DNA from: Balanoglossus misakiensis
Lineage: Eukaryota > Hemichordata
Direction of reading: 5' to 3'
Assembly (NCBI GenBank): GCA_040954595.2
Contig: CM082585.2
Location: 124,001-188,000, forward strand
DNA length: 64,000 nucleotides
Made by a program: the position numbers and the translations under genes
Part shown: in pieces, positions 41,969 through 54,639 of the stretch
Position numbering within the stretch: position 1 is the first letter of the stretch
Layout of the letters: every line of letters starts with the position of its first letter
Notes under the pieces: generated by a model
The model's database searches: none
Told to the model about the DNA's origin: nothing
The model's input: the letters and a program-made list of their open reading frames with translations, nothing else

Positions 41969-43496
41969 CCCTTACAATGCCATAGACTTTTATGCACTGC
42001 TTCTCCCCACTACCAAGATATTTTCAGAACATACCAAAGATATGTTTCATCTATTTGAACTGACTATAGTTCTCTGTCTGTGTGAAAAAAAACTGTAAAC
42101 CTTATATGAATTTCCATCTACATAAAACGGAGAAGCCAACAGTTATATTGATGTCTATGTTATGTCACCTAAAATCTGTAAAAATGGGCTAAAACATCCA
42201 TTTTTGGTCAAAAAATTTATGAAAATATTTATTAGGCTGTAAAATTTAAACAAATTGTTGAATTGCTGTCAAACTTGCAGAACATTTTAAGAATGTGCAT
42301 CTTCATATTTTGAAGTCATCATTTTGTTTATTTTATTTTGGTAAACATAAACAAACAATAAACAAACGTACATTTGCATATGTAAATAAAAATATTTTAC
42401 TATTGACCTGAAATGACTCAATACATGTAGATCAAAAACAAAAGTTATCAACAAAATAATAAAAAAAAACGGCAAAACAACATCATTGCAATACTCTGGG
42501 AAAAAACAAATATACCACATCTTTGCTTCATTTCAAATAAATTGTGTGTCAACTTACAAATAACAACTGAGTCTAACCGTACCACTGTCACTACCCAATA
42601 TCGCATGCGGGTAAATGCATGTGCAACTATATTAATTTGTACTGAAGAGTATTTTCAACAGAAGTATATCTTAGCAGAGTTTTTTGTAAGTGTTTTTGAG
42701 AAAGTGGACAGTGAAATTCATGATACTCTCATCCACAAGAATAAAAATGAGATCAGCGATATGCTGTGAAATTTGTTTACCGTAACCGTCAAAATCATGT
42801 ATCGGCCGACATACAAACTTACATGCGAAAAGGCCGGCCTCGATCGTCTGGATAAGAGATCAAACATAAAAAACACACCAAATTTTACTTTCAGTAGGTG
42901 ACATCATGTGCCATTTGACCATTTTGGTGTAGTTGGCAAAAATTACGTAGCTTTTTGAACTCTTATGGCAGTTTCTGATGCTCCGATCTGCACTGTCTCT
43001 TGACCTCGTCTCGTGACCTTATGACCTACTTCAAAATTTACACTCGATCTATATTAACATCATATTTTTCTCAAAACTTCAAAAAATCACCAAATCTTTT
43101 CTTTTATCATTATCTGAAAATATTTTGGGGACAAAATAACATGTTTACTATTCCTTCATTTCAAAACACTGCCTAGTATCGCGAGGACGGCCAGCCGTTG
43201 GGATCATGACCTTTGCATTCCATTCATAAAGTTTGCCAACGTAGAAAACTTCGCATAAATTAACCCAAGTTTCTATTTAGGGAATGGATGATGTAATGAT
43301 TTATTCCATATATGGTAGAAAACAAGGTTCAAAGGTTATAAGAAGGAGATCTTTGTCAGGTGACTTCAAAATAGCGGGAAATCACATTCTAAACTGAGGG
43401 GGGATGAGTGAGACTTGTGTACGAATATATTCGGGCGCGACAGAGGGCGCCAGTGTGACATGTACGAATATATATTCGGGCATGGCGTTTTAAGGG
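41969..43496. mobile_element. piggyBac-like non-autonomous element
   Basis: 1,528 bp flanked by TTAA on both sides (41,965-41,968; 43,497-43,500). The ends CCCTTACAATGCCAT and ATGGCGTTTTAAGGG are inverted with two mismatches; CCCTT termini with TTAA duplication match piggyBac. Short AT-rich frames only and no transposase. A gcgccagtgtgacatgtacgaa repeat lies near the right end. It is distinct in sequence from the element at 15,905. Confidence 0.82.
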
Positions 43497-43500
43497 TTAA

Positions 43501-44160
43501 TTAATAAATTGAAATTCCTGGTGTTGTGCAAATGTTTTCTATGGCAATATCTATTTTGATTTCATTTGATCAAGTCATTTCAACTATAAGGTCAGGCTTT
43601 CTGGCTTTTATAGCAAAGGATGAAAGGCTTCAATCAGCACAAATTTTTGGCCTGTCAAAATCAACAGGTGACAATTTACCTTTTCCACTTGAGGGATGAT
43701 GTTATTTCTTTCCATGTGTTTCAACACGGCTGTCACAGTGGCCATGCATTCATGTTGATTCATGTTGATTCAATTCATCCATTCCCAACCATTTCCATGT
43801 AATCTTCTTTCACAATGGCTGATGGTTCCTGGCCAAATAGAAAGAAACAGAGGGGTTTAAATGCAAGTTTCTTCTTGTCATGAAGCTAAACAAGTGACCT
43901 ATTTTGTTGGATGGGTCATACACAATCCCCTGTTAAAATTTGAGCAAATTCGGCCAATGCAGAGCGAAGCTAAATTCTTCTGAAGTTGTCAAGAGCAGCG
44001 AAAATGCAAACTGAGAAAAACGGACATTTGCATTGTTGACACCTATTTGTTAACCTGTGGACTCATTCAGAAAAGTGCTATTTTGGGGTGATTATGCACT
44101 ATTTCCGCCAAGACGCATCAGTCAGAATGTGGATCAGTATTAGACCTACCGATTTATGTA
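43501..44160. other. No gene recognised
   Basis: Unique-looking AT-rich stretch. A tandem ttcatgttgatt pair occurs near 43,750. No coding or repeat signature. Confidence 0.4.
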
Positions 44161-44750
44161 AAAAATCGCGTCAAGGACACGGTGGTCCCATTGCGTTATT
44201 ACACAAGAAAAAGTCTACACCGGAGTACATGGCCATATACAGACAGACAGACAGACACACACACACATAGCGAGAGATCAATGGGCAAGCACTGACTGAC
44301 CCATAAGCTGCCAATGGCATATGTACTGTACATACACTAAATAGAACAGCTCGCCTCTTTAAAACTTAGCCAATACAATCATTCAGGAATTTGCTGTGTA
44401 AATCAATCACACCAGGGAACTTCCTGCCTAATTAAAACAACTCAATAAAGTAAATACACACCACTTTGCAAAGCAATCTGACCAGTAGTTCTTGAGTTAC
44501 CGAGTTTTGACCAAATTCACATTTTTCCAGCTAATTTGCATATTTTTGGCAATGACAACTTCATTTGAACAAACTCCCATCTACAGCCGAGCCTGCATCT
44601 GCACACCAAATATCAAGGTGATACATGCAGCGGTTTTTAAGTTTTTGATGTGGACTGACATACAGACATACACTGTACATCCATCCATCCATACATACAT
44701 ACATACAGACGCAACCGATCCCATAAGGTCCCACCAAAGGGACCTAAAAA
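44161..44750 (+). mobile_element. Family H2 element, complete short copy
   Basis: It starts aatcgcgtcaaggacacgg with an early GGTCCCATTG, then has an (agac)n/(ac)n stretch, a body, a catc/cata run and the hairpin at 44,726-44,745 (AGGTCCC and GGGACCT). The GGTCCCATTG near the 5' end repeats the arm of the 3' hairpin, an arrangement like the subterminal repeats of Helentrons. About 590 bp, no coding capacity. Confidence 0.65.
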
Positions 44751-44823
44751 GTAAAATTTGGCAAAAATCACAACTTTTCATGCAATACCACCTTAAAGAG
44801 ATACACTACCCAAAATTTAATTA

Positions 44824-46855
44824 AAGCTGCAAGCAGCATTGAAGGGGCCCAAGCATAGAGTTAATAACCATTAGAGTCCATTCAGGGTTGTACCATTCAA
44901 ATGCGTAGGCTGTATTTGCTGTGGATGTGGAGATATGGGGAAGTAGGCAACCACCCGAAATGGATGTCTTACAAGTACAAACACAACAACCAAAGGTGAA
45001 CTTCTACGTTGTAAGTTCTTCAGCAAGTATACTTCAAAGGTCAGCTGAGGGTATCCAAAAATTGGGCCAAAAATTAGGATTCTTATTTGGTTCATATTCA
45101 AGACAACAGAAAATCCTCGCTGTTTGGGTTTGTCAAATTAGATATGGCCATAATAATGAGTTACGCAAGTAAGTTACAGGTGCCCCAAGAAATTTAGCAT
45201 TTCATGACGCAGAGGGTCCTACCCTACCCCTCCAAACACCTGGCTATATATGATGTGCGTGCTAACATATGGAAAGCAGGTCAATGGACACCTGAGGTCA
45301 CCCAAAAATTTGACAAAAAATTTTCGTTCCTGTTTATGTCATGTGCAACAAATCCTACATTTGCAGCCCTTTCACTTTGCCTACCATTAGGTATGCACGT
45401 AATACATGAATCAAGCAGGTGTCGCAGGTATCCCCCTGTATTTGGCATTTCATGATAGTGTCATCCCTCCAAATACCAAAGCTGCACCTGTACAACGGGC
45501 TGAGCTATGGCACTGTAGGACAGAGGTCATCCAAATCAACTTATACATTTGGGCAAAAACAAACTCACACTTACATTCGTCCCTGTGGAAAAAAACCACA
45601 CCTATTGCCCTGTTGGTTAGTGTCCAATTAAATGTACAAAATCAATGACTTAGGCAGGTGCAACAGGTGACCCCGCCTTTGGTATATCATTATGGTCCCA
45701 TCCGTATATGCCCCCCCCCACGCCAAAGCTGCATACATCTGCTGTGGATGCTCAGTAAGTAAAAGTAGGTGAAATGTCAGATTAAGTCGCCCATAACTTG
45801 ACAGGAAAATCGGACTTCATATTGATCCATGTGCAACAAATACCACACTAGTATCCCTTTTATTGACCCCACAATTACGCATGCACATAATTGAGTTACG
45901 CAGGTGTCACAGGTGACCCTCGAATCGGGCGTATTATTTTGGTCCCATACAGCTGCATGAAGCTGCGTGCCATTACGGGCGACCTGATAACCCCCACGGC
46001 CACCTGTGGGCCAACCCCCATACTGAACATTCAGTTGCAACGTCACGACTTAAGTACATGTAGGAATTTTTGAACGGCAACGAAGCCTGATCTCTGATTA
46101 TTGCTGGTACCATACTCCCTTCGTGCAAGAAAATCACTTCTGACGTATTTCAGCCACATTAGCGACTGAGGGTCAAAGTCCGCTGCCGCATTACATTGAA
46201 TGTTAACCAATGTAGCCGGGTCTGGATAGAAACATTTGAACGGCAACAGCTAACAAACTCAGCGTAATTCAATAAAACGCCCTAACACAGCCTGAACTCC
46301 GATAATGTGTTGTCTAAAAATTAATTCCGTTGAAAATAATCACTGGTCTGTTTACATATTTCAGCCGATTTTCCAAGGACTACTGCAACCCGCCAGAAGT
46401 GAGTAGCCTGCTAATGAGATCTCCACAACATTACGTAATGACGGTTAAAGTCCGATGCCCCAGTGTCCGTCCTCAGCCCACCAAAAATGAGAAAAATATT
46501 ACAAAAATCTTCTTCTCAAAATCGACGTGGCCTAGGACCTTGAAATTTGGCACATGGGATTTTGGCCACATGGTCTACAAAAATCGTGAAAAGAATGTAC
46601 ATGCCCCCATTAACGTGCAAATTAGGTCAATTTGAAAATTTCGCTCGATTATAGCCACCAAGTCACGTGACTAATTACAAATTCAAAGGGCAGGTGCACC
46701 AGTACTCATGGGCCCCAACCACCGTGCCAAATTTCATAGGCGCAGCTGCCGGAATTTCAGAGAAAAACGTGAGCAAAAAAACAACTCAAGGAGAAAGAAG
46801 AAAAACTCCAACAATAACAGAAGGGGACCAAGCGCCTGAGGGCGCTTGGTCCCCT
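44824..46855 (+). mobile_element. Family H1 element, diverged full-length copy
   Basis: It starts AAGCTGCAAGCAGC with GGGGCCCAAGC soon after. About five diverged units of about 240 bp follow, then the conserved tail (ttggcacatgggattttggccac), a (GAA)-type run (46,792-46,803) and a strong hairpin at 46,823-46,854 with arms GGGGACCAAGCGCC and GGCGCTTGGTCCCC. It shows the whole H1 layout in one copy. Confidence 0.75.
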
Positions 46856-46869
46856 AAAAATTCAGGGCA

Positions 46870-47013
46870 AAAATAATGTGCCAAACATGATAATATTCCA
46901 ATGGAAAAACGCTGCCAAGTCGGTTGAAACTGTTGTGATTTCCGGGGTGCCTAGAATCCTGGCACCCAGGCCTGTTAGGCTACCAAGTGCTTGTTTCTCA
47001 GTAGGGCCTATTC
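46870..47013 (-). repeat. Third, inverted copy of the repeat at 119-215 and 19,951-20,045
   Basis: On the minus strand it carries taggccctactg, agcctaacaggcctgg and ggattctaggcaccc in the same order as the left arm of duplications A and B. The left part of A/B is therefore itself a dispersed repeat. Confidence 0.75.
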
Positions 47014-48170
47014 TAGTGGGGCAGTTAACAAAAAAATCGTGCACTTTGGGTTAAAAGCTTGAAACTTGGTACACTTATGCATTGACCCATGGCGGCCATT
47101 TTCTGATATGGATCCAAAATGACAGCGCCCTCTAGTGGCCAGAAACAGACATTCATACTTAAAAACCGTGCACTTCGGGTTAAAAGCCTGAAACTTGGTA
47201 CACTTATGCATTGACCCATGGCGGCCATTTTATGATATGGATCCAAAATGACAGCGCCCTCTTGTGGCCAGAAACTGACATTCACACTTTCCCCCATTAA
47301 TGGCACTTTTTGGTCATTTGTAACACTCAGAAACAGGAATGTGGGTTGTAAAACATGCTTGCTACCATACATTCATGTGTATATTATCCTAATCCTGATA
47401 TACATGCATCAGATCAATCTTGATTACATCTTCCTTCACAGCAACAATGACCACTGCTGTCAGACTAGACCTAAAGCACCTACAGAATCATGTGCATGAC
47501 TTTTGGCCACTGATTTCCTGAGGTTGACTCTTTTCTTGGGCTTGACTAAGAGTTGTCCAACTTGATTTCCACTGGGATTCTGTTGGTTTGATATAGCTTT
47601 GCTAGGTTTCTCACAGCACATGTTCTTTAGATGCTGCCTGTATTCTCGAGAGCCCTTGACTTTCTGGAGAAGAGGTGTTGTATTACCCCTTTGCATGACT
47701 TTGTGTATTGAACTGGTTGTTATTTCGAAGAACAAATCGTTCAATTAGTAACATACAAGATTGATCTGATGCATGTACATCAGGATTAGGATAATATTCA
47801 AAGGAATGTATGGGAGCAAGCATGTTTTACAACCCACATTCCTGTCTCTGAGTGTTAAACTTGCCCAAAAAGTGTCATTAATGGGGGGAAAAGTGTCAGT
47901 TTCTAGCCACTAGAGGGCGCTGTCTTTTGGGATCCATATTGAAAAATGTCCGCCATGGGTCAATGAATAATTGTACCAAATTTCATGCTTTTAACCCAAA
48001 GTGCACAATTTTTAAGTATGAATGCCTTTTTCTGGCCACTAGAGGGCGCTGTAATTTTGGATCCATATCAGAAAACGGCCGCCACGGGTCAATGCATAAG
48101 TGTACCAAGTTTTATGCTTTTAACCCAAAGTGCACAATTATGCCAAAATGTGGGGTTAGCTCCTGCACTA
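47014..48170. mobile_element. Fold-back DNA element, copy 3
   Basis: 1,157 bp from TAGTGGGGCAG to TCCTGCACTA, very similar to copy 2, with the minus-strand open stretch at 47,460-47,744. No convincing flanking duplication. It abuts the inverted repeat at 46,870-47,013 exactly. Confidence 0.87.
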
Positions 48171-48472
48171 CAAGGAGGTATTGCATCAAAATGTATATCT
48201 CCTTAGGAAGTCTCTGCCTAAAAGTTTTACAGGTCATTACACTAGACAATAATTGTGAATTGCAATAATACATGAGAATTCCCTTTTTCGTGGTGTAACT
48301 ATTCAAACCCATGTCGGCATTTAGCCAAGAAAGGAGCTTGTAGCATATGTAATGACAAGTTTGGCATGCTAAGGCTAGATTGATTTCTGTAGGTGAGAAT
48401 GCATGCTTCTGAATTAAGTTGAACACATTGTTAAATTCTTTAACCACCGTAGTTTGGTCCGAATCCGTTGTT

Positions 48473-48850
48473 AGGTCCCATTGGTTTTCACCATGGGACC
48501 TTATGGGATCGGTTGCGTCTGTATGTATGTATGGATGGATGTATGGATGTATGGATGGATGTATGTCTGTATGTCCGTCCACATCAAAAACTTGAAAACC
48601 GCTGCGCGTATAACCTCGATATTTGGTGTGCAGATGCAGGCTGGGCTGTAGATGGGAGTTTGTTCAAATGAAGTTGTCATTGCCAAAAATATGCAAATTA
48701 GCTAGACAAATGTGAATTTGGTCAAAACTCAGTAACTCAAGAACTACTGGTCAGATTGTGTATTTACTTTATTGAGTTGTTTTAATTAGGCAGGAACTCC
48801 CTCCTGTGTTTCATATAAACACAGCAAATTCCTGAATGATTACATAAGGC
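48473..48850 (-). mobile_element. Family H2 element, inverted, 5'-truncated
   Basis: The hairpin at 48,473-48,501 is followed on the minus strand by the microsatellite, the acaccaaatatcgaggt segment, and body up to the cagcaaattcctgaatg phrase, also seen at 44,380 and 57,190. The aatcgcgtcaagg end is missing. Confidence 0.7.
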
Positions 48851-51285
48851 CAAAAAAAAGAGTTTGTTTAGCGTCCTCTCGCGCGTCACTTTTAAACATG
48901 CAGTCTGCACGATAACCCCTCGATTAGGGCGTGTCTGGTACCAGTGATTTGATTGGCTGTGATCGAGTTATTGGCATGTTCGTCATCGTCCGACAAACCA
49001 TTTTTTACATGGGTAGGCGCAAATTTTCACGCATCAAGATCAATTATTTTTTTTACATTGCGTGAACAATTTCTATCATAAATTGATATTTTTGTAAACT
49101 TTATACGCAAACTAAATATTTTCGCAATGATTTGCGAACGCTGACAACCTCTGTACGCATACCAATCCATGCGCTTAATTTTGCCAACCCTACACACAAA
49201 TGCTTTACACTTCCGCCAAATTCATGTCAACACGAAGTACGCGGCACGGAGTGTGACAATTTCAAGGACTCTTGTCCTCGCACTGACCCACTTTCTGTTA
49301 TACTTGGAACATCTGAAACTTTTTCTGATTTTTTTGTTCTTCTATTTGGCGTGGTCTTGCCATGAAATGAAAGAAATGACTGTGAACCAGATTTGAATAG
49401 GTTCCTCAAATAATCACTCAATTCATGCATACATACTGAATTTTTTAAACATGTAATTTTTATCCTAAATGGTTTACATGGGACACCATAGATATGACAC
49501 CAAGCGAATTATCTATCGAAACTAATTAACTCTCCAATGAAGAAAAACAAATGGAGAGAGAAAAAAAACGCTAGCCTAGACAAAAATGCCTACTTTGTAA
49601 CCGCACGCACTTGTCCATCGATCGTATACAACAGTGGCTGTGGACCCGGTGTTCTGGAGGCTCAGATGAAAAACATGGCCCAAACAAGCAGAGTTATGAC
49701 TGATCTGTGATTAAAAACATGCATTGCCATACGTTTACCTCTAAATTCAACCGAACTAAAGTACAATTAGCTAAGAACACCGAGGAGATACTTCCGTATT
49801 AGTCTGCCTCAGATGAATGAGCAAATGATCTACCGTAGACAGACGCTCATTATGCATGACCTGCCACTTTCCACCAATAGACGCAGCTCTATGGTATCAC
49901 ATGACATTATTATTGAGTTGATCTGCACATGTGAGAATTTCCCGCCATGTCACCAGACTTGACTTTTACGCCCATTTTTCACCATATTGGGGCATATCTG
50001 CCAACGCAAAACTTTATGGGGAGTGACAAATGACATGCTGCATTCAAGAAAATAAAACTGGATTGGACAATGCGGCGCTAAATGCTCACATGACTGAAAT
50101 CCGGCGTGTGTCAATCAATGTTTTTTATGGATGTCTTCAAACTCACGCGTTCCAAAACAAAATCTGGGTAGGCGGTAAACCGAGAGTGTTGCATTTTGAA
50201 GCTGAAAGATCCCTGGAGTAAACCATGTGTCGGTGTAGGGGTTTGCACTCTCCTAATGGCTCAAACGTTCGAACAAAATGGACTCGAAAATAATAGCATT
50301 TTCTATATTTTTCCTCATATTTATATTATCCTACGGGCACATCTTAGCATTTGACTGCACATTTGACTATTTTTGAATGAAAGGTAATATCAGAAGGGCA
50401 TATTTTTCATACAAGATTGCTGATATGATTTTTAGACGAAAAAGTACAACATATCAAAGAGATGCCTGTAAATCCCCCGGGAAATGCACTCTCTATTTGG
50501 TCACGCGCTGAGGAATCCTACGGAACCGGCAGCATCATAGGACCCGCTTACCGGGACAGTCCATGACTTCCCGAACACGATAGTAGCAGCCTTTTTTGCA
50601 CAGAGTTGACGCCAAGACCAAGATTTTGCCCTAAAATTGACAAAATATCCGGATTTTGCCCAATATCGACTAACGTAAATTGGCTACATTTCTGCCGACA
50701 GCAAGCGCGTTCAGTGAACCCAGTTGACCTGATTTTCGTTTATTTACATACGGAGGTAAGTTTAATCCACATAAGTCGGCAATACCGTCTTTAGACCAAA
50801 AAGTACAAATGTTGAAAGTCGAGTATGCTTCAAATTAAGGAATTTTACCAACCTTAATTCAGAGTAAAAAAAACATGTTTTGAAAAATGTATATTTAACA
50901 ACAAATTACTGTACAACGTTCGTCAGACATGCAGTCGACACCTCCCATCCTCATAATAGTAAAGTCATTCTCTAGTTTACGAGAAAACCGCAACTTAAAT
51001 TCGCCAATATCGCTGGCTTTTGTTTACTTTCAATTACACGCATGGATAACGCCTCTGTTGCGGATATTACCCGGCATTCATAGGTACCGGAAGTTGAGGC
51101 TATCGTGCAGACTGATGCGCGTCGAGGCTTTTTTTTCGTAATTTTCGAACCCGGAAATCAACTTCAGTGTTTTCTCCAGGACGCGCGATCGCGCGATTGT
51201 TAAATTGTTCTTTTGGATGTTCCGAGCCTTTCCTGAAAGTTTCATGACAAAAAAATTATCTGGCATACCAATTAAATCACAAAAA
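48851..51285. other. No gene or repeat recognised
   Basis: Both strands were read. There are short frames only (for example 49,132-49,365 and 50,030-50,221), without splice context or motifs. It is the longest stretch of the window without a recognised feature. Confidence 0.4.
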
Positions 51286-51373
51286 ATAGCGTCAAGGACA
51301 CTGTGGTCCCATTTGAGGATTATTCGGAAACAGTGACACACCAGAATAAAAATTACAGGTGACATTGCAAGCA
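51286..51373 (+). repeat. Family H2 5' end fused to a family H1 element
   Basis: aatagcgtcaaggacac with GGTCCCATTTG, then the caccagaataaaaattacaggtg segment also seen at 31,010. It runs straight into an H1 start (ctgcaagcagc) that has lost its first bases. Confidence 0.75.
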
Positions 51374-52767
51374 GATCTGCAAGCAGCAATAGCGGTCCCA
51401 AGCCAACATAGCACATAGCAACATAGCAATAAGCATATCTGCTCTGGATGCCAAGATATGGAAAAGTAGGTCAAAGGTCACCTGAGGTCATGCAAAATTT
51501 GGGCAAGAAATTTTGACCCTATACTGGTCCATGTTCAACAAAAACCAAACCTATAGCCCTATTGGTTAGCCTGGAATTAGGTATGCACATAATTAATGAG
51601 ATATGCAGGTGTCACAGGTGACCCCAAATTTTGGCTTTTCAATTTTTGTCCCAACCCTCCAAACGCCAAGTCTGTACCTGCTCTGGAGGCCAAGATATGA
51701 TAAAGTAGGTCAAAGGTCACCTGAGGTCATGCAAAATTTGGGAAGAAATTTTGACCCTATACTGGTCCACGTTCAACAAAAACCAAACCTATAGCCCTAT
51801 TGGTTAGCCTGGAATTAGGTATGCACATAATTAATGAGATATGCAGGTGTCACAGGTGACCCCTATTTTGGCTTTTCAATTTTAGTCCCAACCCTCCGAA
51901 CGGCAAGTCTGTACCTGCTCTGGATGCCGAGATATAGGAAAGTAGGTCAAAGGTCACCCGAGGTCACCCCAAATTTGGGCAAGAAATTTTGACCCTATAC
52001 TGGTCCATGTCCCACAAGAACGAAACCTCTAGCCCTCTTAGTTAGCCCAGAATTAGGTATGCAAATAATTAATGAGTTAAGCAGGTGTTACAGGTGAGCC
52101 CAAATGTTGCCTTTATTTAGGTCCCAGACTGCTCACTGGCCAGTAGCCGGTCACTGTGAGGACCATTGCACAGACCAGAATTCCACAATAAGACGTGAAC
52201 ATAGCTTAACTATAGAGGTATAAGTAAAGTTTGAAATTTAATAAAAAAAAATTAATATAAAAAAATCGGTCGACTTTTCATATTAATTTTTTTTGCTTAC
52301 AATGATTGATAAATGCTAAGCTAGCTGCACACCAAATTTGGACTTGATCGGCCCAACAGATTTTGAGATATGTTTGCATATTTATCTAAAATAATATGTG
52401 GTCTTAGCTTAACTATGGAAAGTATAGGCCCATGGCTTGGTTGAAAAATATGAAAAATAATACTTAAAAATCTTCTTCTCAAAATTGACATGGCCTATGG
52501 CTTTGATATTTGGCATGTAGAACCCTGGCCATATGGTCCCTAATAGTTGCTAAAAGAATTTTGATATCTTCATGCATATGCAAATAAGGCCGATTTGAAA
52601 ATTTTGCCCATATATGGTCATCAGGTCACATGACTTATTAAACATTCACAAGGGTACTGCACCAGCTCTCATAGGCCTGCACCATTATGCCAAATATGAG
52701 ATTTGTGGGATTAGCCGTTTTCAAGATCTAGCTGGCCGAAAAAAGTGCCCAAGAAGAAGTAGAAGAA
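51374..52767 (+). mobile_element. Family H1 unit 1 of a head-to-tail series
   Basis: Three 239-bp units, the attgcacagaccagaattcc segment and the ggcctatggctttgatatttgg tail, ending in gaagaagtagaagaa with no terminal hairpin. The next H1 start follows immediately. Confidence 0.85.
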
Positions 52768-54639
52768 TATAGCTGCAAGCAGCAATGGCGGGCCCAAGCC
52801 AACATAGCACATAGCAACATAGCAATAAGCATATCTGCTCTGGATGCCAAGATATGGAAAAGAAGGTCAAAGGTCACCTGAGGTCATGCAAAATTTGGGC
52901 GAGAAATTTTGACCCTATACTGGTCCATGTTCATCAAAAAACAAATCTATAGCCCTATTGGTTAGCCTGGAATTAGGTATGCACATAATAAATGAGGTAG
53001 GCAGGTGTCACAGGTGACCCCCCAATTTGGCTTTTCAATTTTAGTCCCAACCCTCCAAACGCCAAGTCTGTACCTGCTCTCGATGCCAAGATCTGGTAAA
53101 GTAGGTCAAAGGTCACCTGAGGTCATGCAAAATTTGGGCAATAAATTTTGACCCTATACTGGTCCACGTTCAACAAAAACCAAACCTATAGCCCTATTGG
53201 TTAGCCTGGAATTAGGTATGCACATAATTAATGAGATATGCAGGTGTCACAGGTGACCCCTATTTTGGCTTTTCAACTTAAGTCCCAACCCTCCAAACGC
53301 CAAGTCTGTACCTGCTCTGGATGCCGAGATATAGGAAAGTAGGTCAAAGGTCACCTGAGGTCACCCCAAATTTTGGCAAGGAATTTTGACCCTATACTGG
53401 TCAATGTCCCACAAGAACGAAACCTCTAGCCCTCTTAGTTAGCCCAGAATTAGGTATGCACACAATTAATGAGTAAAGCAGGTGTTACAGGTGACCTCCA
53501 AGTTTGGCTTTTCAATTTTAGTCCCAACCCTCCAAACGCCAAGTCTGTACCTGCTGTGGATGCCAAGATATAGGAAAGTAGGTCAAAGGTCACCTGAGGT
53601 CACCCAAAATTTTGGCAGGAATTTTGACCTTATACTGGTCCATGTTCAACAAAAACCAAACCTATAGCCCGATTGGTTAGCCTGGAATTAGGTATGCACA
53701 TAATTGATGAGATATGCAGGTGTCACAGGTCACCCCCATTTCAAATTTTCAATTTTAGTCCCAACCCTCCAAACGCCAAGTCTGTACCTGCTCTGGATGC
53801 CGAGATATAGGAAAGTAGGTCAAAGGTCACCTGAGGTCACCCAAAATTTGGGCAAGAAATTTTGATCCTATACGGGTCCATGTCCCACAAGAACGAAACC
53901 TCTAGCCCTCTTTGTTAGCCCAGAATTAGGTATGCACATAATTAATGAGTTAAGCAGGTGTTACAGGTGAGCCTAAAATTGTGCCTTTTATTTTGGTGCC
54001 ATTGTGCTCACTGACCAATAGACAGTCACTGTACAGGACTATTGCACAGACCAGAATTCCACAATAAGACATGGACATAGAGGTATAAGTAAAGGTATAA
54101 ATTTATTAAAAAAATTAATATAAAAAAATCCGTCGATTTTTCATATTATTTTTTTTCGCTTAAAATTATTGACAAATGCTAGTCTAGCTGCACACCAAAG
54201 TTGGAGATGATTGGCCTAACAGATTTTGAGATATGTATGCATATTTATCCAAAATAATATGTGGTCATAGCTTTACTATGGAAAGTATAGGCCCATGGCT
54301 TGGTAAAAAAATATGAAAAATAATACTTAAAAATCTTCTTCTCAAAATTGGCATGGCCAATGGCCTTGACATTTGGCAAGTAGGACACTGACCACATGGT
54401 CCGCAAAAGTTGCTAAAAGAATTTTGATATCTCCATTCATATGCAAATAAGGCCGATTTGGAAATTTTGCCCATATATGGTCATCAGGTCACGTGACTAA
54501 TTTAACATTCACAAGGGTACTGCACTAGCTCTCATTGGCCTGCACCATTGTGCCAAGTTTGAAATTGTTAGGTTTAGCAGTTTTCAAGATCTAGCTGGAC
54601 AAAAAAACGACACAAGAAGAAGAAGAAGAAGTAGAAGAA
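52768..54639 (+). mobile_element. Family H1 unit 2 of a head-to-tail series
   Basis: It starts TATAGCTGCAAGCAGC, has GGCGGGCCCAAGCC near the start, five 239-bp units, the tail, then (GAA)n with no hairpin and the next start. 1.87 kb. Confidence 0.87.
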
